A stretch of DNA of 64,000 nt from JAQGMV01 sp963828715 (GCA_963828715.1 CAWHFX010000002.1:248001-312000); one strand, 5' to 3'. Shown: positions 46,675-57,859, numbered from the stretch's first letter. The notes: generated by a model from the sequence alone, not told the origin. Made by a program: numbers and translations.

Positions 46675-48140
46675 TGCGTAACGACTTTACGTCTGGCCGC
46701 GATGCGACGCGCGAACACGCCCAGTATCTCCCGGTAGAGCGCGTTCCCGAGCACCTGGTCTTCGTTGCCGGCATCGATGTTCGGGTTGTCGTTCACTTCG
46801 ATGAGATAACACTTGTCTCCAATTTGCTTCAAATCGACGCCGTAAAGCCCGGCGCCGATCAGGTCTGCTGCACGAACCGCGGTGCTGATCACGATCTCGG
46901 GCGCTTCGCCCACCGACAGTGCCTGCGTCCGCCCCTCGACGCGCGTGGCCGGATCGCGTTTGATCACCTGCCAGTGGCCCGGCGCCATGAAGTATTTGCA
47001 CACAAAGAGTGGCCGCCGGTCGAAAACCGTGATGCGCCAGTCGAATTCCGTCGGCAGCCACTCCTGCGCGATCAGCAACTCGGACTTGGCGAGCAATTGC
47101 GTCGCGCGTGCGACCAGTTGCTGCGTGCTTTCGATCTTGACGACGCCCAGGCCGAAGCCGCTGTCAGGCTGCTTGAGTATGCACGGAAGTCCCAATGCCG
47201 GCACGACCTGGTCGAGATTGTCGGCATGGACCATCAGCGTTTTCGGCGTCGGAATGGTGTGACGCGTCATGAGCTCGTTCAGGTACACCTTGTTCGTGCA
47301 CTTGAGGATCGAGTCCGGATCGTCCACGACCGGCAGGCCCAGCGCGGCGGCGCGGCGCGAGAACTCGTACGTATAGTGGCCCACGTTCGTCGTCGTGCGT
47401 ATGAACAGCGCACTGAACGAGGAAATGCGGTCAATGTCTTCGGGACTGATGATCTCGGCCGAGAGTCCCACGGCCGGCGCCGCCTCGACGAATTTCTGCA
47501 ACGCCTCATCGTTCGACGGCCGATCCACCTCCTTCGGATCGCGCAATATCGCCAGCCGCGGCGTCGTGGGTTCACCGCGGCCGTTGCGGGTGCGCCGGAC
47601 GCCGGTCACGTACTCGGTCGCCGCGGCCAGCAGGAAAGCGCGATGCTGCGGGGGAATGTCGGACACGCCGATCGCACGCACTGCGTAGAGCTGCCAGCGT
47701 CCGTTCCCGCGCCGGAAGTGCGCTCGCAGAATCGGCGCCTGCGCAAGGGCGAACAACTGCTGCGCAAGCGTGGGATGCAGCTGAGCCGGATCGCGCCCGA
47801 AGTAGGCATCGAGCTCGAAGAGATCGGACTTGTCGTGCTGCAGCGAATCCTGCACCAGCTCGTCGATTTCACCTGCCAGCAGCTCGATATGCGCCGGCGA
47901 CTGGAGGTCCTCGATCGTCTTCACATCCGGCAGCGGATGGTGGCCACGTGCCTCGGCCAGCAGCGAAACGTAATAGCCGCGCCCCTGATAACGATCGGCA
48001 CGGCACAGATTGATGACCCGGGCGTCGATCCGGTTCGCCGTCTCCGGGTCTGTCAGGTAGGCACGGGCGGTTTCAACGCTCGAACCGGGTACATCGAAAG
48101 GCCACTCGTGGTGACGGTTGACGACGAACAGAACACTCAT
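46671..48140 (-). CDS. RimK-like ATP-grasp ligase with N-terminal extension domain
   Basis: 489 residues. Residues 1-200 form the RimK-like N-terminal domain found in long members (SVLFVVNRHHEWPFDVPGSS, RGYYVSLLAEARGHHPLP, FELDAYFGRD). Residues 210-480 are the ATP-grasp core: LFIRTTTNVGHYTYEFSRRA, NKVYLNELMTRHTIPTPKT, PCILKQPDSGFGLGVVKIES (ATP lysine and glycine loop), LIAQEWLPTEFDWRITVFD and GVDLKQIGDKCYLIEVNDNP with the metal ligands E and N. Such enzymes add Glu or other residues to a protein, peptide or cofactor. It overlaps both neighbours by 4 bp (ATGA), which ties its synthesis to that of the peptidase and the GCS2 ligase. Confidence 0.94.
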   Translation of the reverse strand: MSVLFVVNRHHEWPFDVPGSSVETARAYLTDPETANRIDARVINLCRADRYQGRGYYVSLLAEARGHHPLPDVKTIEDLQSPAHIELLAGEIDELVQDSLQHDKSDLFELDAYFGRDPAQLHPTLAQQLFALAQAPILRAHFRRGNGRWQLYAVRAIGVSDIPPQHRAFLLAAATEYVTGVRRTRNGRGEPTTPRLAILRDPKEVDRPSNDEALQKFVEAAPAVGLSAEIISPEDIDRISSFSALFIRTTTNVGHYTYEFSRRAAALGLPVVDDPDSILKCTNKVYLNELMTRHTIPTPKTLMVHADNLDQVVPALGLPCILKQPDSGFGLGVVKIESTQQLVARATQLLAKSELLIAQEWLPTEFDWRITVFDRRPLFVCKYFMAPGHWQVIKRDPATRVEGRTQALSVGEAPEIVISTAVRAADLIGAGLYGVDLKQIGDKCYLIEVNDNPNIDAGNEDQVLGNALYREILGVFARRIAARRKVVTQ

Positions 48141-48940
48141 CGGCTGTGTTGCGGGGGAGGATGGATGATCAGCAGATTCGCGTCGTGCGTGACGATACCC
48201 AGCAGCACGGCGCCCACGGCGCGGTCGATGCTGATCCAGTATTCGTGCGAGTCGCCGTAAGGATGCGGCTGATAGGGGTCGACGATGAGCACGCGCCGGC
48301 GCACGGCGTCGTAGCCGGCGATGACGACGAAATGGCCCGAAGGCATGCCGCGCACGTCGTCCGGAACCGCGTTCGCACCGTACTCCCGGGCATTGTGATA
48401 CAGGTAGGTCGAGCTCAGGCCCGTGATGATCGGGAAGCGCCGGCGCAGGACGCGATGAATCAGCGTCGGCGACAAATCCATGAAGCGGAGCCGTCCGCCG
48501 AGGCTCAGAAATTCGAGGTAGCCGGGCGTGACCTGCTGCAGCCGGTTGTCCATCTTGATCTCACGCTGCCGCTGCAGGCGTTCGGCGATGTTGACGTCCG
48601 GACCCTTGAACCACGTCGGATCGAACACCGTCAGGTTGTACGTGTAGATCGTGGCGTGGTAGCCCTTGCGCAGCGCGTCGCACGCGAGAAAAACCGCGAA
48701 CGTGCCGCCGTGCTCCATGCGATACGTGCGGGCGATGATCTGCTCGAGCGGATCAGCGTCGCGCCAATACGTATAGAGCGCGTGCAGACATGTCGGGCCG
48801 CACGTCGTTTCATCCGGCTGCGGCAACGTGCGGATGGGCAGACGAAACTCACCCGAGCGAATCGGCGTTGGTCGCACAGGGCGCACGGTCAGCGATGCAG
48901 AATCCGGGCGGCCAGCAGTGGAGATAAAAGCGGACGGCAC
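48137..48940 (-). CDS. C39-like cysteine peptidase
   Basis: 267 residues. Papain-like C39 fold: Cys47 in PDETTCGPTCLHALYTYW (oxyanion-hole and nucleophile region), a later SGHFVVIAGYDAVRRRVL with the catalytic His, and VDPYQPHPYGDSHEYW with the Asp. There is no signal peptide and no attached ABC transporter, unlike bacteriocin-processing C39 proteins, so it probably acts in the cytoplasm. It is the first gene of the coupled operon with the RimK-like, GCS2 and FGase-like genes; its stop overlaps the RimK-like start. It may cleave a peptide tag or carrier. The start codon is the most upstream ATG and could be a little further in. Confidence 0.88.
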   Translation of the reverse strand: MPSAFISTAGRPDSASLTVRPVRPTPIRSGEFRLPIRTLPQPDETTCGPTCLHALYTYWRDADPLEQIIARTYRMEHGGTFAVFLACDALRKGYHATIYTYNLTVFDPTWFKGPDVNIAERLQRQREIKMDNRLQQVTPGYLEFLSLGGRLRFMDLSPTLIHRVLRRRFPIITGLSSTYLYHNAREYGANAVPDDVRGMPSGHFVVIAGYDAVRRRVLIVDPYQPHPYGDSHEYWISIDRAVGAVLLGIVTHDANLLIIHPPPQHSR

Positions 48941-49028
48941 GCGTTGTCAGGCATTCGTGAATACCTGGGTTCTGCAGTTTTGGTGCCGGGCGGGGGACAT
49001 GCTTGCCTTGACTCGGACCATCGCCTAT

Positions 49029-49215
49029 GGCCTCGCACAATCGGACGAGAGTTCTAACGGGTGCATGAAGGCTACGTTCGCGGGGACCCCGCTGTTACAC
49101 GGCCCCCGCTAATGCATCTCCCAAGCCCTCGTACACTCGGACGAGAGTTCTAACGGGTGCATGAAGGCTACGTTCGCGGGGACCCCGCTGCTCCGCAGCC
49201 CCCGCTCACCGGAAC
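49029..49215. repeat. Two tandem copies of the ~96-bp repeat (family A)
   Basis: The anchor TCGGACGAGAGTTCTAACGG recurs at 49041 and 49137, exactly 96 bp apart. Each copy continues GTGCATGAAGGCTACGTTCG, then CGGGGACCCCGCTG and a CCCCCGCT tail. The third unit at 12.5 kb shares CTACGTTCGCGG and CGGACGGAGTGCTAAC, so these are one family 36.7 kb apart. The copies lie between the divergently arranged 5-prime side of the peptidase operon and the 3-prime end of glnS. Confidence 0.88.
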
Positions 49216-49228
49216 GGGCAGATGCTAA

Positions 49229-51023
<1,795 letters not shown>

Positions 51024-51166
51024 GCGGATGCTATTTTAAGGTACGCCGCAAGTTCGGCCTGCGACAAACCGTTCGTGCCGACGAACGGAACCGGCTCTGA
51101 GCGCGGACCATCCGCCCTTCATGCTTCGACACGGCGCCTCGTCGCGTCTCCGCGGGACGAACGTTC

Positions 51167-52141
51167 CTACTCCGGCTGAACGTGCGCCGACCGGATCACT
51201 TTCGCGTACTTGTCCACCTCGCGCCGGAAGTAGCTCGCCAGCTCCTCCGGCGTACTGCCGGCGGGCTCGCCGCCATCCGCCGTGATGGCATCGCGCACGT
51301 CGGCGGAAGCGAGCGCCTTCCGCACCTCGGTGTTGAGCTTCGCCACGATGTCTTTCGGCGTCGCCCCGGGCAGGAAGATCGCGTACCAGTTGTCCACCTC
51401 GAATCCCGGATAGATGGAATCGAGTGTGGGCATCCCCGGCAGAAGCGCGAAGGGTTTCGTCGAAGTCACTGCGATCGGGCGCACACGACCCGCACGGATG
51501 TGCTGGAGCGAAGCAATGGCGGTGGTGAAACGGAAATCGACTTCGCCCGCCATCATCGCGATGACTGCCGCGCCACCGCCCTTGTACGGGATGTGCACGA
51601 CATCGATCCCCGCTGCCTGTTTGAGCATCTCGATGGCGAGGTGGCTGGTCGTGCCGCTGCCGTTCGACGCCGCATTGAGCTTGCCCTTGTTGCGCTTTGC
51701 GAGCGCCACGAACTCCTTCACGTTCCGCGCCGGCACACTCGGGTGTACGACCAGGAGCATCGGCACCGAGGAGACACGACTCACCGGCGCAAGGTCCCTG
51801 AGCGGATCGAACGAGAGCTTCGTCAGTGTGGTATTGACGGCCAGCGCCGCCGACATGAACAGAATCGCGTAGCCGTCGGGCGGGGCCTTGGCGACGATTT
51901 CCGCTCCGACCATGCCGCCCGCGCCGCTGCGGTTCTCGGCGACGAAACTCTGCCCCATGTTCTCGGTGAACTTCTTCGCGAAGAGCCGGCCCTGCAGATC
52001 CGAACCGCCGCCGGGCGCGAACGGCACGATGACGCGCGCGGGCCTTGTCGGCCATCCCTGCCCCTGCGCCGCGTTGAACGCGAAAAGAGCCATTGCCAGC
52101 GCGCCGGCAAGTAATCCTCCGAGCAATCCCCTGTAACTCAT
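51167..52141 (-). CDS. Bug-family (TTT-type) periplasmic solute receptor
   Basis: 324 residues with a signal peptide (LLGGLLAGALAMALFAFNAA). The Bug fold is clear: WPTRPARVIVPFAPGGGSDL, FVAENRSGAGGMVGAEIVAK, HIPYKGGGAAVIAMMAGEVD and MPTLDSIYPGFEVDNWYAIF. These proteins bind carboxylates or other small solutes in the periplasm. They are greatly amplified in Alcaligenaceae and Comamonadaceae and often lack linked tctAB transporter genes, as here. The ligand is unknown. It is divergent from the truncated Bug gene. Confidence 0.94.
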   Translation of the reverse strand: MSYRGLLGGLLAGALAMALFAFNAAQGQGWPTRPARVIVPFAPGGGSDLQGRLFAKKFTENMGQSFVAENRSGAGGMVGAEIVAKAPPDGYAILFMSAALAVNTTLTKLSFDPLRDLAPVSRVSSVPMLLVVHPSVPARNVKEFVALAKRNKGKLNAASNGSGTTSHLAIEMLKQAAGIDVVHIPYKGGGAAVIAMMAGEVDFRFTTAIASLQHIRAGRVRPIAVTSTKPFALLPGMPTLDSIYPGFEVDNWYAIFLPGATPKDIVAKLNTEVRKALASADVRDAITADGGEPAGSTPEELASYFRREVDKYAKVIRSAHVQPE

Positions 52142-52254
52142 GCTGCCTTGTTCACTCCGACAAAGACCGTGAGCGTATCACCTCTCGACATCGACGCGAT
52201 CGGCACCGGCCACGGATCGTTGGTAAGCTCCGCACCCTGAACGAGAGGGGACCC

Positions 52255-52529
52255 ATGGCACAACGGCGCACCACAGGAGCGAACTGGCTCGCACGCGCGG
52301 CGGGTGCGCTGCTGATCGCATCGAGCGTCTGCGCCAGCGGCGCGGAGAGCTATCCCGCCAAGCCGCTGCGCCTCGTCATCGGATTTCCGCCGGGCGGTTT
52401 CGTCGACTTCACCGCACGCGTCGTCGCGGCGCCGCTCGGTGTCGCACCGACGCGTTTGCGGCGTTCGTGAAGAAGGAAATAGACAAATGGTCGAAGGTCG
52501 TCAGCGCGACCGGGATGACAGTGGAGTGA
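52255..52529 (+). pseudogene. Bug-family receptor with internal deletion
   Basis: The start (ATG after GAGAGGGGACCC) gives a signal peptide and the first beta-strand, ESYPAKPLRLVIGFPPGGFV then DFTARVVAAPLG. About 700 bp of the gene are then absent, and a different frame gives the family's C-terminal tail, AFAAFVKKEIDKWSKVVSAT then GMTVE and TGA at 52527-52529. The two ends of one Bug gene are thus joined by a deletion of the ligand-binding body. This is a genuine deletion, not a single-base error. Confidence 0.82.
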
Positions 52530-52554
52530 TACTCGAGCGGAGGAGAAGTTGGCG

Positions 52555-53463
52555 ATGAACGAGAAGGCTGAAGAACTGAAACAGCGACACGGCGCGACGG
52601 CAATGGACACGGCCGCGCAACTGCTCGATCCGCAGGACATGCCGGAGGCGCTCGGCTGGGCCGAGGACCTCGATCCCCACTACATGAAGCTCCTGGTGGA
52701 TTACACGTACGGCGGGATGTATCGCCGCGGTATCCTGGACGACCGCACACGCACGCTGGTCGTCGTGGCGCAATTCGTCGTGATGGACGAAATGGAGCAG
52801 CTGGGGCAGCACATTCGCACCGCACTCAAGTTCGCCACGCCGCGCGAAGTGCTCGAAGTGATTTTTCAGACGGGCGTCTACATCGGCTATCCCAAGGTCG
52901 TGCGGGCCGTGCGTGTTTTTCGGGACATCATCACGGCGGCCGGACGGCTGGACGAAATCAAGAACACGCAATTGCCGCTGGAGGGACCGCCGCGCTCACT
53001 CGAGAAAGAGCGGCCCCAATGGGGCATTCCCGACTCCCCGCGCCGCCAGTATTTTCTAGACAAGTACACCTGGCGGAGCCTGAGCCCGGGCATGCGGCTC
53101 CAGCCGACGCATCATCTCGTGACGATGGAGCGACTCGACCGCGTCGACCAGCAGTTCGCGAAGCTCTGGCTCGATTACATCTATGCCGGGATGTATCAGC
53201 GCGGCGTGCTCGATGACAAGACGCGGCACCTCATCGTCATCGGCGAGTTCTACGTGATGAACGAGCTGTATCAGCCCGAAGCGCACATGCGCGGCATCCT
53301 TGCGCTCGGCGCGTCGCCGCGCGAGATCCTCGAGGTGATACTCCAGTCGACGATCTACGGTGGGATGCCGCGCTTCAATCGGTTCATCGCGACGCTCGAA
53401 AAGGTGCTGGAGGAACAGGGACGGCTGCAGGAGATCACGGACAACCACCTGCCGCTGCCGTGA
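52555..53463 (+). CDS. Tandem carboxymuconolactone-decarboxylase (CMD) domain protein
   Basis: 302 residues (MNEKAEEL from ATG 52555, 8 bp after AGGAGA). Two similar halves: residues 30-130 (LLVDYTYGGMYRRGILDDRT, LKFATPREVLEVIFQTGVYI) and 185-295 (LWLDYIYAGMYQRGVLDDKT, LALGASPREILEVILQSTIY). Neither half has the CxxC of AhpD-type peroxidases, so a decarboxylase or lactone-type enzyme is more likely. It follows the deleted Bug gene, and the intact pair was probably a transporter-receptor and enzyme for an aromatic acid pathway. The substrate is unknown. Confidence 0.9.
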   Translation: MNEKAEELKQRHGATAMDTAAQLLDPQDMPEALGWAEDLDPHYMKLLVDYTYGGMYRRGILDDRTRTLVVVAQFVVMDEMEQLGQHIRTALKFATPREVLEVIFQTGVYIGYPKVVRAVRVFRDIITAAGRLDEIKNTQLPLEGPPRSLEKERPQWGIPDSPRRQYFLDKYTWRSLSPGMRLQPTHHLVTMERLDRVDQQFAKLWLDYIYAGMYQRGVLDDKTRHLIVIGEFYVMNELYQPEAHMRGILALGASPREILEVILQSTIYGGMPRFNRFIATLEKVLEEQGRLQEITDNHLPLP

Positions 53464-53491
53464 TCGTGCTGCGGAAAACGTCCGGGGACAT

Positions 53492-53588
53492 CCGTTCGTG
53501 CTGAGGAGCAGTAGCGTCTCGAAGCACGAACAACTGCCGCCATTCACCCTTCGAGAGGGCCCGTGCGGCCTTCTCAGGGCGAACGGGT
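53492..53588. repeat. Dispersed hairpin repeat (family C)
   Basis: GTTCGTGCT (53494-53502) and AGCACGAAC (53523-53531) form a perfect 9-bp stem around GAGGAGCAGTAGCGTCTCGA. A second imperfect stem follows (CATTCACCCTTCGAGAGGGC against GCCTTCTCAGGGCGAACGG). Partial copies of the same words occur at 28.1 kb, 51.07-51.17 kb and 54.66-54.70 kb. It lies between two convergent genes and may terminate transcription from both. Confidence 0.6.
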
Positions 53589-53595
53589 CGATCGG

Positions 53596-54570
53596 TCAGT
53601 TCTGCTGCATGCCCGACGCCTGCATGATCTGACGCGTCTTCCCGATCTCGCGCTTCACCTTCTCAGCCAGCTGCTCGGGCGAGCCCGCGACGATGCGATG
53701 TCCGGTCGCAAGCAGGCGCTCGCTCACGTCCGGCAGATGCGCGATGCGAACCGCTTCACGATTCAGCAGGTTCACGATCGCAGCGGGCGTTTTTGCCGGC
53801 GCGAAGAGCGCATACCACTGTTCGTGCTCGTAACCGGGCAAGCCGTTCTCGGCGATCGTCGGCACGTTCGGAAGCTGCGGCATGCGTTCCAGGCTGGTCA
53901 CACCGAGGACGCGCAGCCTCCCGGCTTCGACGTTCGGCGCGATGACCACGTACGACGTAAAGACCATGTCCGCCTCGCCCGCCATTACGGCGAGCGCCGC
54001 CTGCGATCCGCCCTTGTAATTGATGTTCTTCATGTCGATCTTCGCCTGCAGCATGAGCGCGTTGCCCGCGAGCTCGCCCGCGGCACCTGCGACAGCGACA
54101 TTGAGCTTGCCGGGCTCCTTCCGCGCGAGGGCGATCAGCTCCTTCACCGATTTCGCCGGGACCACGGGATGAATGACCAGCGCCAGGGGTGCCGACGCAA
54201 TCTCGCTGATCGGGGCGAAGTCCGCGACCGGATCGTATTCGAGCTTCTTATAGAGCGCCGCATTGACGGCATGCGTGCCGGCGTTGCCCATCATCATGAC
54301 CGACCCGTCCGCGGGCGCCTTCGCGGTATACACGGACGCGACGATGCCGTTCACGCTCGCGCGGTTCTCCACGATCATGTTGATCTTGAGCGCCTCGCTG
54401 AATTTCGGCGCCATGAGTCTTGCGATGAAGTCGGGACCGGTGCCGCCGATACTGGCGGTGACGATGCGTGCCTGCTTCGGAAGCGCGGGCGCTGTGTCCT
54501 GCGCGAACGATGGCGTGGCCAGCACTGCGAGTACCGCGAACGCAAGCGGCAGTGCGCGATCGACCTTCAT
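53596..54570 (-). CDS. Bug-family (TTT-type) periplasmic solute receptor
   Basis: 324 residues. Signal peptide (LPLAFAVLAVLATPSFAQ), then RIVTASIGGTGPDFIARLMA, MIVENRASVNGIVASVYTAK, NYKGGSQAALAVMAGEADMV and VPTIAENGLPGYEHEQWYAL. It is only distantly like the receptor at 51.2 kb; the N-terminal PFPPGG-type loop is ASIGGTG. It is downstream of the two flavoenzyme genes and the GcvT-like gene on the same strand, 175 bp apart, so it may be part of a transport-plus-catabolism unit. Confidence 0.92.
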   Translation of the reverse strand: MKVDRALPLAFAVLAVLATPSFAQDTAPALPKQARIVTASIGGTGPDFIARLMAPKFSEALKINMIVENRASVNGIVASVYTAKAPADGSVMMMGNAGTHAVNAALYKKLEYDPVADFAPISEIASAPLALVIHPVVPAKSVKELIALARKEPGKLNVAVAGAAGELAGNALMLQAKIDMKNINYKGGSQAALAVMAGEADMVFTSYVVIAPNVEAGRLRVLGVTSLERMPQLPNVPTIAENGLPGYEHEQWYALFAPAKTPAAIVNLLNREAVRIAHLPDVSERLLATGHRIVAGSPEQLAEKVKREIGKTRQIMQASGMQQN

Positions 54571-54745
54571 GAGCCCTCCTCCTCATTCGAATCATCGACT
54601 AACGCGAACGATGTTACACAAACCTCGAATGCAAGTGAGGTCGTCGGCCAGGCTTCTTCGCGGCCTGTTTGCGCTTCGAGACACTACCGTTCCTCAGCGC
54701 GAACGGTGTGTGCTGCAAGCTTGCGCGTCAACACATCCGGTGCAG

Positions 54746-56207
54746 TCATCTTCTTCGTCTTGTTCGCAGATCACGCACGATCACTGCGGCCGCGTTCGCG
54801 CCGGCGGCACCGGCAACGGGCGCGCCCGGATGCATCGCGGGACCGCACAGATAAAGGCCGTCGATCGGTGTTCGGTACCGTGCAAGCTCCGGGACCGGGC
54901 GCATCCAGAGCGCCTGATCGAGCGCCATCTCCGCGTAGCACGGCTGCCCCTGCGGCCAGCCATGCCGTGTCTGCAGGTCGAGCGGCGTGGACGCATGCGC
55001 AGGTGTAGCCCCTGCAATGCCTCGCACATGCGAAGACAGCATGCTGCACACGAGCGCGCCGAGCGCGGCGCGCGCCTCGCTGTTCGCCTGCACTGCCAGT
55101 TGATGGGGCACGTACTGGACGAATACGTCGACGCGAGCGCGTCCGCTCGCCATCGCCTGCGCATGTGCTTCGACATACGGCTGAGCCGACATGCGTCCAT
55201 ACTTCACGTCGTCGTAGGCACGCTCCAGATAGTCGAGCGAAGGCGCGATCACCAGGTTCGACCATGCGGGCGCCTCGTCGACGTCGAACGTCAAGCGAGC
55301 CGCCACGCCTCTGCTTCGCACGTTGCGCAGTGCGCGCACGAGGCGCGGATCGAGCAGTCCGGGATCGACCCATTGCATCAATGTGCGCGCGGGATCCAGG
55401 CCCGACACGACGAGATCCGCCGCAATCGTCTCTCCGCTCGCGAGCGCGACACCGATCGCACGACCCTCGCGAACCAGGATGCGCATCACCTCACTCGCCC
55501 GTGGACGAATGCCGGGAAGCGACTGCATTACACGGCGCACGTTGGAGTGCGGCGGCCGGAACACACCGGGCGCACTGCCCACGTGCTGATGCAGGAAGTT
55601 GAACGCGGTGCCGCTCGACCGCGTGCCCTGGCACAGGTTCGCGACACCGGCGGCGCCGAGCGCACCCTTCAGCGTGTCGTTCTCGAACCACTCGTTCGAG
55701 CAGATCGGCGATCGACATCGGAAGGAGCCGCAAGAGATCCGCCATCCCCTGCCGGCCGAGCCCGCGCACACGAAGCGCGGTGCGCGCACCGGCGATCATC
55801 TCGCCCAGATTGTTCGTCAGCGGATCCGGCGGCGGCGCGCAATACACATACGCCAGCACGTTTGCGAGCGCGTGCATTCGGACGCAGAAGTCAGGCCAGC
55901 GCTCCGCGTCCCGGATGCTGAGCCGTCGGATCGCCTGCGCGCATCGGCCGACATCGCTCACGAGATCGAGGCTGTCCGCGCCGCCGAGCGGCACGCGCAC
56001 CCACGACTCGCCCCGCACGACTGCGAAGCCGTGCTGCTCGAGCCCGAGATCGCGCACGACGCCCGGCGGAACCCATCCGGGCTCCGTATCGTTGTGCAAG
56101 CCATGCACGCCCGCGCTCACGAGCGTCACGTCGTGGCCCGCTTTCGCGAGATAGTGTGCGGCGACGAGCTCGTCGATGCCGTCGCCGATGACCACGGCGA
56201 GTGTCAC
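54746..56207 (-). CDS. Phytoene-dehydrogenase-like FAD oxidoreductase (copy 2), one frameshift
   Basis: About 486 residues starting at GTG 56207, which overlaps the stop of copy 1 (GTGA). The N-terminal part LAVVIGDGIDELVAAHYLAK is a modified FAD motif: VIGDGIDEL instead of the usual GxGxxG-N/AGL, so flavin binding is uncertain. The frame changes at about 55698 (one extra A in CTCGAACGAG) to EWFENDTLKGALGAAGVANL. It ends IDGLYLCGPAMHPGAPVAGA, the conserved C-terminal FAD-contact segment. Relatives oxidise carotenoids or secondary amines; the substrate is unknown. It pairs with copy 1. Confidence 0.82.
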
Positions 56208-57795
56208 GCGCGCTCCCTCAGGATCGTCATGCGCTGCATTGCGACCGGACGCGCCCATGACGCCGCCGCCGGGATGCGTGCCCGAGCCGCATTGATACAA
56301 CGCGACGATCGGCGTCGCGTACTGGGCCCACGCGGGGACCGGCCGCAGGAAGAACATCTGCTGCAGCGCAAGCTCGCCCTGGAAGATGTTGCCCTCGCTC
56401 AACCCCACGGTGCGCTCGATGTCGGCCGGCGTGATGACCTGGCGATGCAGGATCGCGCGCCTTGAGATTGGGCGCGTACTCGGCCAGCGTGTCGACGACC
56501 GCGTCGCCGAACGCCGCAGTGCGTGCCGTCGGTCCAGCCGCCGTTCACGTTCTAGGGCACGTACTGCACGAAGATCGACATCACGTGCCTGCCGGGCGGC
56601 GCCATCGACGGATCGATCATCGACGGAATGACGATGTCCATGTACGGTCTGCGCGAGAACTTCGCCGTACTTGGCATCGTCGTAGGCGCGCTCGAGGTAC
56701 TCGACGCTCGGGCTGATCGAGATCGCGCCGCGCAGATGCGGGCCGTTGCCCGGAAGGCACGTGAAATCCGGAAGCTCGGACAGCGCGAGATTGACCTTGC
56801 CGGAAGAGCCGCGGAACTTGAAGCGCTCGATCGCCTGGACGAACTCCGCGGGCAGATGCGCACGTTCCGACGAGCTGCACGAACGTGCGCCGCGGGTCGG
56901 CGCTGGAAACGACGATACGCGCGCGAATCTCTTCGCCATCTTCGAGCACGACGCCGCGCGCGCGTCCGTTCGACACGAGCACCCGCGCGACCGGTGCGCC
57001 CGTCCGTATCTCCGCGCCCGCCTCACGCGCGGCCGCCGCGATCGCAGCGCTCACCGAGCCGTTGCCGCCCTTCGCGAAACCCCACGCGCGAAACACGCCA
57101 TCGATCTCGCCCATGTAGTGATGCAGCAGCACGTACGCGGTGCCCGGCGAGCGCGGACCGAGAAACGTGCCGATGATGCCGCTCGCCGCTTTCGTCGCCT
57201 TCAGCGCCTCGGTCTCGAACCACTCGTCGAGATAATCGGCGGAGCTCATCGTGAGCAGTTTCTGCAGACGCGTAGAAGCGCTCGGGACCGAGGCTCGCGA
57301 AGATACGAGCCGAGCTTCGCAAGCGCCGCGAGGTCGCGGGGCGAGCGCGACGCCGGATCCGGCGGCGTCATCGCGAGCAGCGGCTTCACCGCACGCGCCA
57401 TCTGGTGCATGAGCCGGCCGAACTCGTCGTACGCCTCGGCGTCGCGCGAGCGAATGCCGCGCGAGCTCGCGGCGATTCTGGTCGTGGTCGCCCCATTGCC
57501 CGAGGTAGTCACCGTTCGGCAGCGGCGTGATCGTGCTTTCGAGCGGCAGGATGTGCAGGCCATGCCGCGGCAGATCGAGATCGCGGATGATCTCGGGCCG
57601 CAGCAGGCTCACGACGTACGAGAAGACCGAGAATCTGAAGCCGGGAAACACCTCCTGCGTACGTGCAGCACCGCCGACGATCTCGTCACGCTCGACCACG
57701 AGCACACGCCGGCCCGCCCGTGCGAGATAGGCCGCGCAGACGAGCCCGTTGTGGCCGCCGCCGACGATCACCGCGTCGTAGCGCTGCGTTGCCAT
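56204..57795 (-). pseudogene. Phytoene-dehydrogenase-like FAD oxidoreductase (copy 1), several frameshifts
   Basis: About 530 residues. The start is canonical: YDAVIVGGGHNGLVCAAYLA (GxGxxG with HNGL) and VVERDEIVGGAARTQEVFPG. The middle must be read in several frames: shifts near 57460, 57280, 56870, 56665 and 56520, plus an in-frame TAG in VQYVP*NVNGGWTDG. The end is in YQCGSGTHPGGGVMGASGRN, then TILRERA and TGA at 56204-56206. The motif order matches bacterial NAD(P)/FAD-dependent oxidoreductases related to CrtI. The number of breaks is high, so this stretch is either poorly sequenced or decaying. It is 64 bp after the GcvT-like gene. Confidence 0.82.
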
Positions 57796-57859
57796 TAACG
57801 GACGCTCCGCGGTTGCTTCGCACCGCGTGCTCGCAATGACCCGTTGGCAGTCATCGCAA

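Noticed and set aside
46824..48260. Plus-strand open frame (about 480 codons) opposite the RimK-like gene
   Set aside because: Antisense shadow of an intact ATP-grasp gene whose motifs all lie on the minus strand.
54263..55921. Plus-strand open frame (about 550 codons) opposite Bug and flavoenzyme genes
   Set aside because: Composition is Arg/His/Cys-rich, with no domain; the minus-strand genes explain the region.
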